Source of the DNA: Burkholderia cepacia ATCC 25416
GTDB lineage: Bacteria > Pseudomonadota > Gammaproteobacteria > Burkholderiales > Burkholderiaceae
DNA length: 64,000 nucleotides
NCBI RefSeq assembly: GCF_001411495.1
Contig: NZ_CP012982.1
Span: 3,224,001-3,288,000 of the forward strand
Reading direction: 5' to 3'
This document shows, one piece after another, positions 26,999 through 38,711 of the stretch. The position numbers were made by a program, and so were the translations under genes. How positions within the stretch are numbered: the stretch's first letter is position 1; each line of letters opens with the position of its first letter. The notes beneath the pieces were generated by a model, which was not told the origin of the DNA, ran no database searches, and saw nothing but the letters and a program-made list of their open reading frames with translations.

Positions 26999-28477
26999 TC
27001 AGGTGGCCGCACCACACGACGCGACCTTGTTTCGCCCCGTTTCCTTCGCGACGTACAACGCCTCGTCGGCTGCCTTGATCACCGACTCGACCTCCCCTTC
27101 CTGCCCGGGCGCCCAGCTTGCCACGCCGATGCTCGCGGTGACGCGCCCGAATTCGCTTTCCGCATGTTCGATCGCCAGTCCGTCGATGGCAGCACGAATC
27201 CTTTCGGCGATCTCCGTCGCACCCGTCGCCGGCGTATCGGGCAGGATCACGACGAACTCCTCGCCGCCATAGCGGGCCGCGGTGTCCGCCGGGCGCCGGA
27301 TGTTGTCGCCGATGCACCGTGCGACCGCCGCCAGCGCGTCGTCGCCGGCCTGGTGGCCATACGTGTCGTTGTAGGCCTTGAAGCGATCGACGTCGACGAA
27401 CAGCAGCGAAAACACCGATCGGGCACGGCGCGCGCGGCGCCATTCGAGATCCAGCACCTCCCCGAACGAGCGGCGATTGTTGAGCCCGGTGAGGCCGTCG
27501 GTGCGCGCGAGCATGACCAGCTCGGATTCGGCGCGCATCCTGCGCCGCAGCTGCGAGCCCAGCATGAAGGACAGCACGATGAACGCCGCGCCGAAGGTGG
27601 CGACCAGCGCGCCGATCGTGATGGCCCGGTGCCGCCACGCGGCGTAGATGTCCTGCTCCGCCTCGGCGACCATGATGATCAGCGGCAGGTGCGGCAGCGT
27701 CTTGAAGTAGTACAGGCGGCGCACGTTGTCGATCGTCGAGGTCTCGACGAACGAGCCTTCCGGTGCCGTCATGAAGTGGCGAAACGTCGGCGCCTTGCTG
27801 ATGTCGCGACCGATGGTGCGCACGTCGAACGGCTGGCGCATGAACATGATGCCGTTCGTGCCGATCAGCGAAATCGCGCCGTGCGAGCCGAGCGCGAGGC
27901 CGGCGAACAGCGTGTGGAAATACTCGAGATTGACCGCGATCATTGCAATGCCGGCGAACGAGCCGTCCGGGTTCGACACGCGGCGCGTCAGCGCGACGCT
28001 GAGCGAGCCGCCGCGCAGGCGGGACGCAAAGGGATCGCTGATGTAAAGCCCGGCGTCCGGATTGTCGCGGTGCACCGTAAAGTACTTGCGGTCGCCGAAA
28101 TTGCCGTGGCGCGGCACGTCGTTCGCCGAATCCAGGATGATGTTGCCGGCGGAATCCAGCACGAGCATCGAGCCGAGAAAATTCGCCGTCATCGCGTGAT
28201 CGAACAGGATGCCGCGCCGCAGGGCCGGCGGGGCGGCCATGACGTCCGGCCGCCGGAGGCCCTGGATCACCGCCTCGAGCGACAGGCCGTACAGCTCGAT
28301 GTTGCGTTCGATGTCGCGCTCGGCGACGAGCGCCAGATTTCGCGACGTCTCTCGCGCGCGATCGAGCGCATCGTGACGGCTCTGGAACAACTGCAACACG
28401 CAGAGGCCCATCAGCGCGCACGCTATCAAGGTCCCCGCCAGCACAACGTAGTACGGCGCTGCCGACCGCGGATGCAT
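26999..28477 (-). CDS. membrane diguanylate cyclase with periplasmic Cache sensor
   Basis: The 492-residue protein has a transmembrane helix at about 8-30, a periplasmic double-Cache-type sensor (YFTVHRDNPDAGLYISDPF, LTRRVSNPDGSFAGIAMIAVNLEYF), a second helix near 285-305 (ITIGALVATFGAAFIVLSFML) and a C-terminal GGDEF domain. The active-site motif is RYGGEEF, a functional variant, with DGLTGLNNRRSF and FVDVDRFKAYND typical of active cyclases. It should make cyclic di-GMP from GTP in response to a periplasmic ligand. No EAL domain is present. It stands alone, convergent with tagH. Confidence 0.93.
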   Translation of the reverse strand: MHPRSAAPYYVVLAGTLIACALMGLCVLQLFQSRHDALDRARETSRNLALVAERDIERNIELYGLSLEAVIQGLRRPDVMAAPPALRRGILFDHAMTANFLGSMLVLDSAGNIILDSANDVPRHGNFGDRKYFTVHRDNPDAGLYISDPFASRLRGGSLSVALTRRVSNPDGSFAGIAMIAVNLEYFHTLFAGLALGSHGAISLIGTNGIMFMRQPFDVRTIGRDISKAPTFRHFMTAPEGSFVETSTIDNVRRLYYFKTLPHLPLIIMVAEAEQDIYAAWRHRAITIGALVATFGAAFIVLSFMLGSQLRRRMRAESELVMLARTDGLTGLNNRRSFGEVLDLEWRRARRARSVFSLLFVDVDRFKAYNDTYGHQAGDDALAAVARCIGDNIRRPADTAARYGGEEFVVILPDTPATGATEIAERIRAAIDGLAIEHAESEFGRVTASIGVASWAPGQEGEVESVIKAADEALYVAKETGRNKVASCGAAT

Positions 28478-28917
28478 CCGTGTCCTCTCAGATTGGCCCG
28501 GCGCTGACGCACCGGTCGTTATGGTTTGTTCTGAATAACCTATACCAAAAAGTACGACTTCCGGGTACGAGGTGCAGTCCTGACTTGCCGGGTTGCGTAC
28601 GACGTGACCTGAGCGGTGTCGGGCGGATCGTGTTCCGCTCGGGCCGGCACCGGGTGCCGGCGCTCATTCACCGAGGGGCGTCGCGTGGTGTGGCGTGTGG
28701 TGCTGCCGATGACGGAATCGAAACAATCCGTCCGCAGTGGTACGCGTATTGAAATTGCCGTCAGGTTGCCATGCGAATGCACGGCCGGCGGGAAAGTCGG
28801 CGGGAGACCGGGCGTGCCGTTGCGCAGTGCGCAACGCGCGTGCCGCCCGGCCCGCGCCGATCGCGCGCGCCACGCCGGCGGCGCTGCGCACGCGATCGGT
28901 CGGCGGTCAGACGGTCG
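28478..28917. other. 440-base gap with no recognisable gene
   Basis: Open frames on both strands lack ribosome binding sites and plausible composition. The right part near 28800 is very GC-rich; the left part should contain the promoter of the diguanylate cyclase gene. A strong hairpin at 28643-28661 is listed separately. Confidence 0.6.
28643..28661. terminator. very stable GC hairpin downstream of the aldehyde dehydrogenase gene
   Basis: GCCGGCACC and GGTGCCGGC form a 9-bp inverted repeat around a single base. It lies 257 bases beyond the aldehyde dehydrogenase stop on the transcribed side. There is no T tract, so a terminator or mRNA 3' stabiliser role is only a guess. Confidence 0.3.
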
Positions 28918-31814
<2,897 letters not shown>

Positions 31815-31829
31815 GATCGTCGCCTCCCC

Positions 31830-34064
31830 TCATGCTGTCTTCAGCTGGTCGCCGACCGGCAGCTTGCGCAGCCGCTTGCCGGTCGCCGCGAAGATCGCGT
31901 TCGACAATGCCGCGGCCGTCGCGGCCGTGCCCGGTTCGCCGATCCCGCCCGGCGCTTCGCCGCTTTTCACCAGATGCACCTCGATCGGCGGTGTCTCGTT
32001 GATCCGCAGCATCCGGTAATCGGTGAAATTGCTCTGCACGACACGGCCGTCCTCGATCGTGATCTCGCCGTACAGCGCGCCGGTGATCCCGAAGATGATG
32101 CCGCCCTGCACTTGTGCCTCGATCGTGTTCGGGTTGACGGACATGCCGCAATCGACCGCGCACACGACGCGCTTGACCTGCACCTCGCCGTTATCCACCG
32201 CGACGTCGATGACGATCGAGAAGAAGCTGCCGAACGCGTGCATCACGGATACGCCGCGCCCTTGCCCCGTCGGCAGCGACGGGCCCCAGCCGGCCGCCTT
32301 CGTCGCGACGTCGAGCACGTTGAGCGCGCGCGGCGTCTTGCCGAGCAGCGCGCGGCGGTATTGCACGGGGTCGGTCTTGGTCTGCGCGGCCAGTTCGTCG
32401 ATGAAGCTCTCGACGACGAACGTGCTGCGCGTCGGCCCGACGCCGCGCCAGAACGCGGTCGGTACGTGGCGCGGCTCCTGGCGCACGTAGTCGATCAGCT
32501 GGTTCGGCAGGTCGTACGGCAGGTCGGTGGCCACCTCGACCGCGTCGGGATCGACGCCGTGCTGGAACGCGGGCGGCGCGAAGCGCGCGAGGATCGACGA
32601 GCCGACGATCCGGTGCTGCCACGCGATCGGCTTGCCGTTCGCGTCGAGGCCGGCCGAGATCCGGTCGTAGTAGTACGGGCGGTACATGTCGTGCTGGATG
32701 TCTTCCTCGCGCGTCCAGATCACCTTCACCGGCGCGTTGACCTGCTTCGCGATCTTCACAGCCTGGCCGATCATGTCCGTCTCGAGTCGCCGGCCGAAGC
32801 CGCCGCCGAGCAGGTGGTTGTGCACGACGATCCTCTCCGGCGGAAAGCTCGTGAGCTTCTGCACGGTGTCGACCGCCCGCGTCGGCACCTGGGTGCCGAC
32901 CCAGATCTCGCAGCCGTCGGCGCGCACGTGCACCGTGCAGTTCACGGGCTCCATCGTCGCGTGCGCGAGGAGCGGTTGCTCGTACACGGCGTCGATGCGT
33001 GTCTTCGCATCCGCGAAACCCTTGCCGACGTCGCCGTCCTTGCGTGCGACGGCACCCTTGCCGTTCGCCGCGGCCTGCGCGAGATCGGCGACGATGTCCT
33101 TCGTCGATACCTTCGCGCCCGCGCCTTCGTTCCACTTCACGACCAGCGCCGATGCGCCGCGCTTCGCGGCCCAGGTGTGATCGCCGACGACCGCGACCGC
33201 GTTGTCCGCGCGCACGACCTGGCGCACGCCCGGAATCTTCTTCGCGGCGGTATCGTCGATGCTCGCGACCGTACCGCCGAACACCGGGCTGTTCACGATC
33301 ACCGCGTACAGCATGCCGGGCAGCCGCACGTCGAGCCCGAACTGCGCGGTGCCGTCGACCTTCTCCGGCGAATCGAGCCGCTTCGCGGGCGTGCCGATCA
33401 GCTTGAAATCCGCCGGCTTCTTCAGCGCGACGTCCTTCGGCACCGGCAGCTTCGCGGCGGCGTCGGCGAGCTGGCCGTACGACACGCGCCGGCCGCTCGG
33501 CGGATGCTGCACTTCGCCGTTCACCGCACGGCAGGATGCCGGATCGACGTTCCATTGCTTCGCGGCGGCCGCGACCAGCAGCGTGCGCGCGGTCGCGCCC
33601 GCGCGGCGCAGCGGCTCCCATGCGTAGCGTACCGACGTCGAGCCGCCGGTGAGCTGGCCGCCGAGCAGCGGATCGAGAAAGAGCTTCTCGTTCGGCGGCG
33701 CATGGTCGAGCGTCACGCTCGACAGCGGCACTTCGAGTTCCTCGGCGATCAGCATCGGCAGCGCCGTGTAGACGCCCTGCCCCATCTCGACTTTCGGCAT
33801 CACCAGCGTGACCTTGCCGGCGCGGTCGATCTGCACGAACGCGTTCGGTGCGAACACGCCTGCGCGCGCGGTTTCATCGCCGTCGCCACCGATCACCGAA
33901 CGGCGCGCATCGTCGCCTGCCGCCGGCAGGCTGAAACCGAGCAGCAGGCCACCGCCCGCCGCCGCGCCCAGCGACATGCCGAGCTTGAGGAACGAGCGGC
34001 GCGACACGCCCGCGCCGGCGGCTTGTCCAGCGACCTTGCCTGCTTCGATCAGTCCTCGCGACAT
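31830..34064 (-). CDS. molybdopterin-binding large subunit of aldehyde dehydrogenase (xanthine oxidase family)
   Basis: The 744-residue protein has a Tat signal with SRRSFLKLG, so it is exported folded with its cofactor. Family motifs include GQGVYTALPMLIAEELEV, LLGGGFGRRLE and the C-terminal GGIGEPGTAATAAA that contains the catalytic glutamate of the xanthine oxidase family. The closest pattern is the isoquinoline 1-oxidoreductase/aldehyde dehydrogenase beta-subunit group. It forms a three-subunit enzyme with the 2Fe-2S gene (1 base away) and the cytochrome c gene. Confidence 0.92.
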   Translation of the reverse strand: MSRGLIEAGKVAGQAAGAGVSRRSFLKLGMSLGAAAGGGLLLGFSLPAAGDDARRSVIGGDGDETARAGVFAPNAFVQIDRAGKVTLVMPKVEMGQGVYTALPMLIAEELEVPLSSVTLDHAPPNEKLFLDPLLGGQLTGGSTSVRYAWEPLRRAGATARTLLVAAAAKQWNVDPASCRAVNGEVQHPPSGRRVSYGQLADAAAKLPVPKDVALKKPADFKLIGTPAKRLDSPEKVDGTAQFGLDVRLPGMLYAVIVNSPVFGGTVASIDDTAAKKIPGVRQVVRADNAVAVVGDHTWAAKRGASALVVKWNEGAGAKVSTKDIVADLAQAAANGKGAVARKDGDVGKGFADAKTRIDAVYEQPLLAHATMEPVNCTVHVRADGCEIWVGTQVPTRAVDTVQKLTSFPPERIVVHNHLLGGGFGRRLETDMIGQAVKIAKQVNAPVKVIWTREEDIQHDMYRPYYYDRISAGLDANGKPIAWQHRIVGSSILARFAPPAFQHGVDPDAVEVATDLPYDLPNQLIDYVRQEPRHVPTAFWRGVGPTRSTFVVESFIDELAAQTKTDPVQYRRALLGKTPRALNVLDVATKAAGWGPSLPTGQGRGVSVMHAFGSFFSIVIDVAVDNGEVQVKRVVCAVDCGMSVNPNTIEAQVQGGIIFGITGALYGEITIEDGRVVQSNFTDYRMLRINETPPIEVHLVKSGEAPGGIGEPGTAATAAALSNAIFAATGKRLRKLPVGDQLKTA

Positions 34065-34065
34065 G

Positions 34066-34521
34066 TCATGCCTCCTTCGCGGCTTGCTTCACGGCCGCGC
34101 GAATCCGGTTGTACGTCCCGCAGCGGCAGATGTTGCCGGCCATTGCCGCGTCGATGTCGGCATCGCTCGGGTTCGGGTTCGATGCGATCAGCGCGGTGGC
34201 GGCCATCACCTGCCCCGACTGGCAGTAGCCGCACTGGACGACGTCGAGCTCGCGCCACGCCTGCTGGACCTTGTGGCCGGCCGGCGTCGCGCCGACGGCT
34301 TCGATCGTCGTGATCTTGCGGCCCGCGACGGCCGCGACCGGCAGCACGCACGAGCGCGCGGCGACGCCGTCGAGATGCACGGTGCACGCGCCGCATTGCG
34401 CGATCCCGCAGCCGAATTTCGTGCCGGTGAGGCCGACGACGTCGCGCAGCACCCAGAGCAAGGGCATGTCGTCGGGGGCGTCGACCGTGCGGGTTTCGCC
34501 GTTGATGTTGAGGGTGACCAT
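34066..34521 (-). CDS. 2Fe-2S subunit of the molybdenum aldehyde dehydrogenase
   Basis: The 151-residue protein has both 2Fe-2S clusters of the family: a plant-ferredoxin-type cluster ([16 protein letters not shown]...SC) and the second cluster (CGYCQSGQ and CRCGTYNRI). It has no signal peptide, so it probably leaves the cell by hitch-hiking with the Tat-exported large subunit. It is the first gene of the operon. Confidence 0.95.
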   Translation of the reverse strand: MVTLNINGETRTVDAPDDMPLLWVLRDVVGLTGTKFGCGIAQCGACTVHLDGVAARSCVLPVAAVAGRKITTIEAVGATPAGHKVQQAWRELDVVQCGYCQSGQVMAATALIASNPNPSDADIDAAMAGNICRCGTYNRIRAAVKQAAKEA

Positions 34522-34669
34522 TCAGCCTCCGGGGCCGGTGTATTGGGGAAACGACGCGCATCGCGCGCCGCGCGGGGTTTTCGATTTCGTCGCTGTCTTC
34601 GCCGTTGCCGGGCGAGACGGCTGCCGCGCGGCCCGGGGCGGAGCGGGCCGCGGCGTGGGTGCTGCTTCG

Positions 34670-34969
34670 TTACTCGGCCACGTCGATGCCGGACAGCACC
34701 TTGATGACCGCCGGCGCCGCGAACCAGTCGGCCGATTTCACGCGGAATTCGCCGAAATACGGGCTCGCGAGGTGTGCGTCGAACGCGGCCTGGTCATCGT
34801 AGACCTCGTACAGGTGCAGGTTGGGCGAACCGTCCTGTTCGCGGAACAGGTCGTAGCGCCGGTTGCCCGGCTCGGCGCGCGTCTTCGCGACCATGCTGCG
34901 CAGCTCGGCTTCGGCGGCCTCCGCGTGTTCGGGTTTCAGGTACAGGGACGCAATCACGTGTAGCGCCAT
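34670..34969 (-). CDS. antibiotic biosynthesis monooxygenase (ABM) domain protein
   Basis: This 99-residue dimeric alpha+beta barrel protein has the ABM pattern: VIASLYLKPEHAEAAEAELRSMV, GNRRYDLFREQ, LYEVYDDQAAFDAHLASPYF. Such proteins are often quinol-type monooxygenases or unknown small-molecule enzymes. ATG at 34969 has GGAGTGACAAG upstream. It sits between the aldehyde dehydrogenase operon and the alkenal-reductase-like gene, both of which handle reactive carbonyls. Confidence 0.85.
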   Translation of the reverse strand: MALHVIASLYLKPEHAEAAEAELRSMVAKTRAEPGNRRYDLFREQDGSPNLHLYEVYDDQAAFDAHLASPYFGEFRVKSADWFAAPAVIKVLSGIDVAE

Positions 34970-35062
34970 CTTGTCACTCCTTTTGAATCGAAATCGAGCA
35001 TGCCACAAGCCGGCGTCGCGTGACGCCAGCGTGCAATCGTCATGGTTTGCCGTGCCGCGGTA

Positions 35063-36121
35063 TCAGGCCAGTTCGTCCGGGCCCACGCGCACGACGACCT
35101 TGCCGAAGTTCTTGCCGGCCAGCAAGCCGATCAGCGCTTCCGGCGCGTCGGCCAGGTCGGGGACGACGTCCTCGAGCGTCTTCACCTTGCCCTGCGCGAC
35201 CCATTCGCTCATCTCCTTCAGGAACGGTGCATAACCGGTCGCATAGTGGTCGAGGATGATGAAACCCTGCATCCGGATGCGCTTGCGCAGGATCGTGCCC
35301 ATCAGTGCCGGCACGCGATCGCGGCCGGTCGACACCGCGGTGTCGTCGTACGCCGCGTCGTTGTAGTGCGCGATGATCCCGCACACCGGCACGCGCGCGT
35401 GATCGTTGAGCAGCGGCCACACCGCGTCGAACACGGCCCCGCCGACGTTCTCGAAATAGACGTCGATGCCGTTCGGGCATGCGTCCTTCAGCTTCGCGGC
35501 GAATGCCGGGTCGCGGTGATCGACGCACGCGTCGAAACCGAGCGTATCGGTCACGTAGGCGCACTTGTCGGCGCCGCCCGCGACACCGATCACGCGGCAG
35601 CCCTTCAGCTTGGCGATCTGGCCGACCACCGCGCCGACCGCGCCGCTCGCCGCCGCGACGACCACGGTTTCGCCGGCCTTCGGCTCGCCGATTTTCAGCA
35701 GCCCCGTGTAGGCGGTGAAGCCCGGCATGCCGAGCACGCCGAGTGCATACGACGGATGCGCGACGTCGCGGCCGAGCGGAATCAGGTCGCGGCCGTCGGA
35801 CAGCGCGTAGTCCTGCCACCCGGCGCCCGCGACCACGAGGTCGCCTTCGCTGAACGCGGGCAGGTTCGACGAGACGACCTGGCTGACGGTGCCGCCGACC
35901 ATCGGCTGGCCGAGTTGGGCCGGCGGCGCATAGGACGGCGCATCGCTCATCCGGCCGCGCATGTACGGGTCGAGCGACAACCAGACCGTGCGCAGCAGCA
36001 CCTGGCCGGCACCGGGCGTCGGCACGGCACCGGATTCGGTGCGGAAGTTGCCCGGCGTCGGCGCGCCGACCGGGCGCGAATTCAGGACGATCTGGCGGTT
36101 TGCGGTCTTGCTTTGCGGCAT
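35063..36121 (-). CDS. NADP-dependent oxidoreductase, CurA/alkenal reductase type
   Basis: This 352-residue zinc-free medium-chain reductase has RPVGAPTPGNFRTE at the start, SLDPYMRGRMSD and the NADP loop VVVAAASGAVGAVVGQIAKLKGCRVIG, typical of the 2-alkenal/prostaglandin reductase branch. It would reduce the double bond of reactive enals or enones with NADPH. ATG at 36121 is preceded by GGAGG. A NemR-type box lies 180 bases upstream and the nemR-like gene is next, so induction by reactive electrophiles is likely. Confidence 0.9.
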   Translation of the reverse strand: MPQSKTANRQIVLNSRPVGAPTPGNFRTESGAVPTPGAGQVLLRTVWLSLDPYMRGRMSDAPSYAPPAQLGQPMVGGTVSQVVSSNLPAFSEGDLVVAGAGWQDYALSDGRDLIPLGRDVAHPSYALGVLGMPGFTAYTGLLKIGEPKAGETVVVAAASGAVGAVVGQIAKLKGCRVIGVAGGADKCAYVTDTLGFDACVDHRDPAFAAKLKDACPNGIDVYFENVGGAVFDAVWPLLNDHARVPVCGIIAHYNDAAYDDTAVSTGRDRVPALMGTILRKRIRMQGFIILDHYATGYAPFLKEMSEWVAQGKVKTLEDVVPDLADAPEALIGLLAGKNFGKVVVRVGPDELA

Positions 36122-36300
36122 GTGAGCCTCCGTCAACAGGAATGGACGTGCTTCGTGGGCACGATCGGATCAAGGGTGGAGCAGCGGAGACGCCCGCATG
36201 CGGCAACGTCGGCGGTCGGGCCGTCGCGGCTGCGTGCGGGCGCTTGAAACAATGGGGAACAGCGTAACGCGGCGTGGCACGTTCGTCATACTTGCTTGAG

Positions 36301-36315
36301 TAGACCAGTCGTCTA
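36301..36315. promoter_or_regulatory. NemR-type operator upstream of the oxidoreductase gene
   Basis: TAGACCAGTCGTCTA is a TAGAC-N5-GTCTA inverted repeat, the same pattern as the box before the regulator gene and as the NemR box known from E. coli. It lies between the regulator stop and the oxidoreductase start. Confidence 0.8.
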
Positions 36316-36355
36316 GAGTCAGGACAAAAACAAGGCGCGCCGATGCGCGCCCGGG

Positions 36356-36976
36356 TTACGACTGTGCGCCGCCATGCTCGGCCGGCGGCAGGTTCAGCAT
36401 GCGCCGCGTTTCGACCATCGCCCTTTCGAGCGGCTTGCGGTCGCGGTGAATCTTTTCCAGCAGCGTCGCACCCAGCCACATCTCGTAGAGGATCGTGGCC
36501 GTGTGCGACGGATCGGCGATCCCGCTCAGCGAGCCGTCGGCCAGTCCGGCCTCGATGCCGCCTGCGAGCCGCTCGATGATCTGGCTCGTGCCCTGCCGCA
36601 GCACCGCGCGCATCGTTTCCGACAGATCCGACACTTCCGCGCCAAGCTTCACCGCGAGGCACTTGCCTTGCGGATCGTCTGCGCATTGCGTGTGCAGCCA
36701 GTTGCGCCAGTACGTCATCAGGCGCTCGGCCCCCGTGCCGGCCTGATGCTTGAGCAGGTTGTCGAGATGCGCGTGATAGCTGTCGAAATACGCTTCGAGC
36801 AGCGCTTCGCCGAATGCCTCTTTCGAGCCGAAGTAATGGTAGAACGAGCCCTTCGGGATGCCCGCCGCAGCGAGAATCTCGTTCAGGCCGACCGCCGAAA
36901 ACCCCTTGTGGAGCATGATCGGCTTGGCGATATTCAGGATGTGCTGGCGGACTTCGGCGCCCGAAGATGCATTCAT
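36356..36976 (-). CDS. nemR: TetR-family electrophile sensor, NemR-like
   Basis: The 206-residue repressor has an N-terminal helix-turn-helix (LNEILAAAGIPKGSFYHYFGSKEAFGEALL). The ligand domain contains GKCLAVKLGAEVSDLSETM, matching the E. coli NemR segment around its redox switch. Cys106 and Lys175, the pair that forms the reversible sulfenamide bond in NemR, fall at the same positions here; NemR Cys116 is replaced by Ser. ATG at 36976 was preferred to an upstream TTG. Operator boxes before itself and before the oxidoreductase gene indicate autoregulation and control of that enzyme. It probably senses quinones, methylglyoxal or hypochlorous acid. Confidence 0.85.
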   Translation of the reverse strand: MNASSGAEVRQHILNIAKPIMLHKGFSAVGLNEILAAAGIPKGSFYHYFGSKEAFGEALLEAYFDSYHAHLDNLLKHQAGTGAERLMTYWRNWLHTQCADDPQGKCLAVKLGAEVSDLSETMRAVLRQGTSQIIERLAGGIEAGLADGSLSGIADPSHTATILYEMWLGATLLEKIHRDRKPLERAMVETRRMLNLPPAEHGGAQS

Positions 36977-36998
36977 GGTGGCGTATGTTAGCAACGAT

Positions 36999-37013
36999 TA
37001 GACCGGTCGTCTA
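36999..37013. promoter_or_regulatory. NemR-type operator in front of the regulator gene
   Basis: TAGACCGGTCGTCTA is a TAGAC-N5-GTCTA inverted repeat 22 bases before the start codon, placed to block its own promoter. Confidence 0.8.
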
Positions 37014-37517
37014 GCGGCGTCGATCCGGCATGTTGAGCGGCACTTTACCCGATCCCCGCCGGGCCCCCAAACGTTGTGCCGGCCTTCCTTTCCTCGCTCC
37101 GCGTTGCCGCGCGCGGCGTCACACGCACGACCCGGCTTCGTCGCGGGCGATTCATCGAGCTTCCGCATAACTCGTGGAATTTGGGCCTCGACACGCGCTC
37201 CCTGGCTGTCCAACCACGCGCGAAGCTGTTGCAAACCGATATCTCGATCACGGTAGCGACAGGGCATATTCCGAATATCCTGATCCATGATGTTCAAGCT
37301 CATTTCTCCGTCGGAATAATCCAGTCGTCAGATCACGATTTTGTTGTTCTCATGAACTGATTTTGTCCACCGGAGCCGACGCTGCCGTCGCGGTATATGG
37401 CAAGTTGACCGGTAACGTTGGGTGGGTGGGCGATCGGGGGTGTAGTCGTCTCGTTTGCCTGCTTGCCGGCGGTTGGTGTGCATCGCCGTTGGCTGATGCA
37501 CGCTCGCAGCCGCGCCG
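37014..37517. other. 504-base region without a confident gene
   Basis: The stretch 37250-37420 is richer in A/T than its surroundings. A leftward frame at about 37291-36998 begins MDQDIRNMPCRYRDRDIGLQQL and has a semi-plausible start but ends inside the nemR promoter, and I recognise no family. It may be a gene remnant. A rightward frame at 37076-37360 is equally weak. Confidence 0.5.
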
Positions 37518-38537
37518 TCAGCGCGGCGCTTCGTCAGCACGCTTTCGCGTGCGTGCCCGTCGCTCGTCCCGTTGCGCGGCCGGTCCCGCCTTGGCACCAC
37601 GCAGCGGCGCGCGGCGCACGAGCACCGTCATCTCGCGCCGCAGTGCATCGAGTTCCTTGCCGCGCGCCGCATCGGTCGACTGCGCGGCGTCGAGCTGCCC
37701 CTGAAGCACGCCGCATCGATGCAGCGCGTCGCCCAGTTGCGCCTGCAGCGCGGCAACATCTTTCCGCTGCTGCGCATCGCGCTGCTCCGTGCGCGATGTC
37801 ACGGCATCGAGCTCCTTTTGCAGCCTCGCGGCGGCGAGCCGCTCTCGATCGATCTCCTGGAGCGCCCGCTTCTCCGACGCACGCAAGCGTTCCTCGGCCC
37901 GGCCGGCGTCATCGCGTAACCGGTCGAGCTGGGTGGTGAAATCCGCGCGGGCCTGCGCGAGTGCACGGTCGCCTTCCGCGTTGTCGGCCGTCAGGCGCTC
38001 GATGTCCGCTTGCAGCGCTTGCCGCGATGCTTCGTCGGCCGCCCTCGCCTGCTCCAGTTCCTGAATGCGCACCTGCGCGGCCAGCAGCGCGGCCGTGCGT
38101 TGCTCCAGCGCGGTTTCGGTACGGGCCAGCTCGGCCTGCAGCGCCGCGACTTCCGCCTTCGCCGCCGTTCGTTCGGCTTCGACTTCCGTGCGCAACGCGT
38201 CGAGCGCGGCGGCTGCGTCGGCGCTCGACCGATTCCATAGCGCCGCGACCAGTTCGCCGGCGGCCGCCTGCAGATCGGCCGGCAGGTCGGGATGCTCGAT
38301 GCGGACGCGGCTCTTTTCCCGCAACTCGGCCCAGAACTCGCCGAGCACGGCCGTCGGCGTGCTCATGCTGCCCTTGCGAACGAGCTGGTACAGGCGGTTC
38401 GCGGTGGGCGTGATGCCGAAACGGAAGAACAGCAGCGCGCAGGCTTCGCGATACAGCTCGCGGGTTTTCGGGAAGTCGGCCTTGAGGCGCTCGATTTCGG
38501 CGGTCAGGCGGGATTCGTCGGCGGCGAGATCGGACAT
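37518..38537 (-). CDS. KfrA-like DNA-binding coiled-coil protein
   Basis: The 339-residue protein has a KfrA-type N-terminal DNA-binding domain (about 1-100; YREACALLFFRFGITPTANRLYQLVRKGSMSTPTAVLGEFWAEL) followed by a long alanine-rich coiled coil (about 105-315) and a basic tail. KfrA proteins are mostly known from plasmids, where they bind their own promoter and help segregation or nucleoid-like packaging. ATG at 38537 was chosen; an in-frame TTG lies 27 bases upstream. A perfect inverted repeat sits in its promoter. A plasmid-type gene here points to an accessory segment. Confidence 0.85.
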   Translation of the reverse strand: MSDLAADESRLTAEIERLKADFPKTRELYREACALLFFRFGITPTANRLYQLVRKGSMSTPTAVLGEFWAELREKSRVRIEHPDLPADLQAAAGELVAALWNRSSADAAAALDALRTEVEAERTAAKAEVAALQAELARTETALEQRTAALLAAQVRIQELEQARAADEASRQALQADIERLTADNAEGDRALAQARADFTTQLDRLRDDAGRAEERLRASEKRALQEIDRERLAAARLQKELDAVTSRTEQRDAQQRKDVAALQAQLGDALHRCGVLQGQLDAAQSTDAARGKELDALRREMTVLVRRAPLRGAKAGPAAQRDERRARTRKRADEAPR

Positions 38538-38613
38538 GGCTGGTTTCGGTGGCAATTTCGTCAAAAATATAACGTAAACCGTTAAAAATACAATTATGTC
38601 GATTTATGGATTT

Positions 38614-38633
38614 GACATTATTTCTATAATGTC
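38614..38633. promoter_or_regulatory. perfect inverted repeat upstream of the KfrA-like gene
   Basis: GACATTAT and ATAATGTC form an 8-bp perfect inverted repeat with a 4-base spacer, 77 bases before the KfrA-like start. A further half-site-like CGACATAATTG occurs on the same strand near 38592-38602. An autoregulatory KfrA operator is plausible. Confidence 0.5.
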
Positions 38634-38711
38634 GAGATCGTGGAATATCGGTATGTCCCCGCCGGTATGCGGCGCGCGGCCCTCGGCCAGTACGGTGCTC
38701 GCCCGGTGGCG

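Noticed and set aside
28478..28917. Small frames in the gap after the diguanylate cyclase gene
   Set aside because: No ribosome binding site, no sensible composition on either strand.
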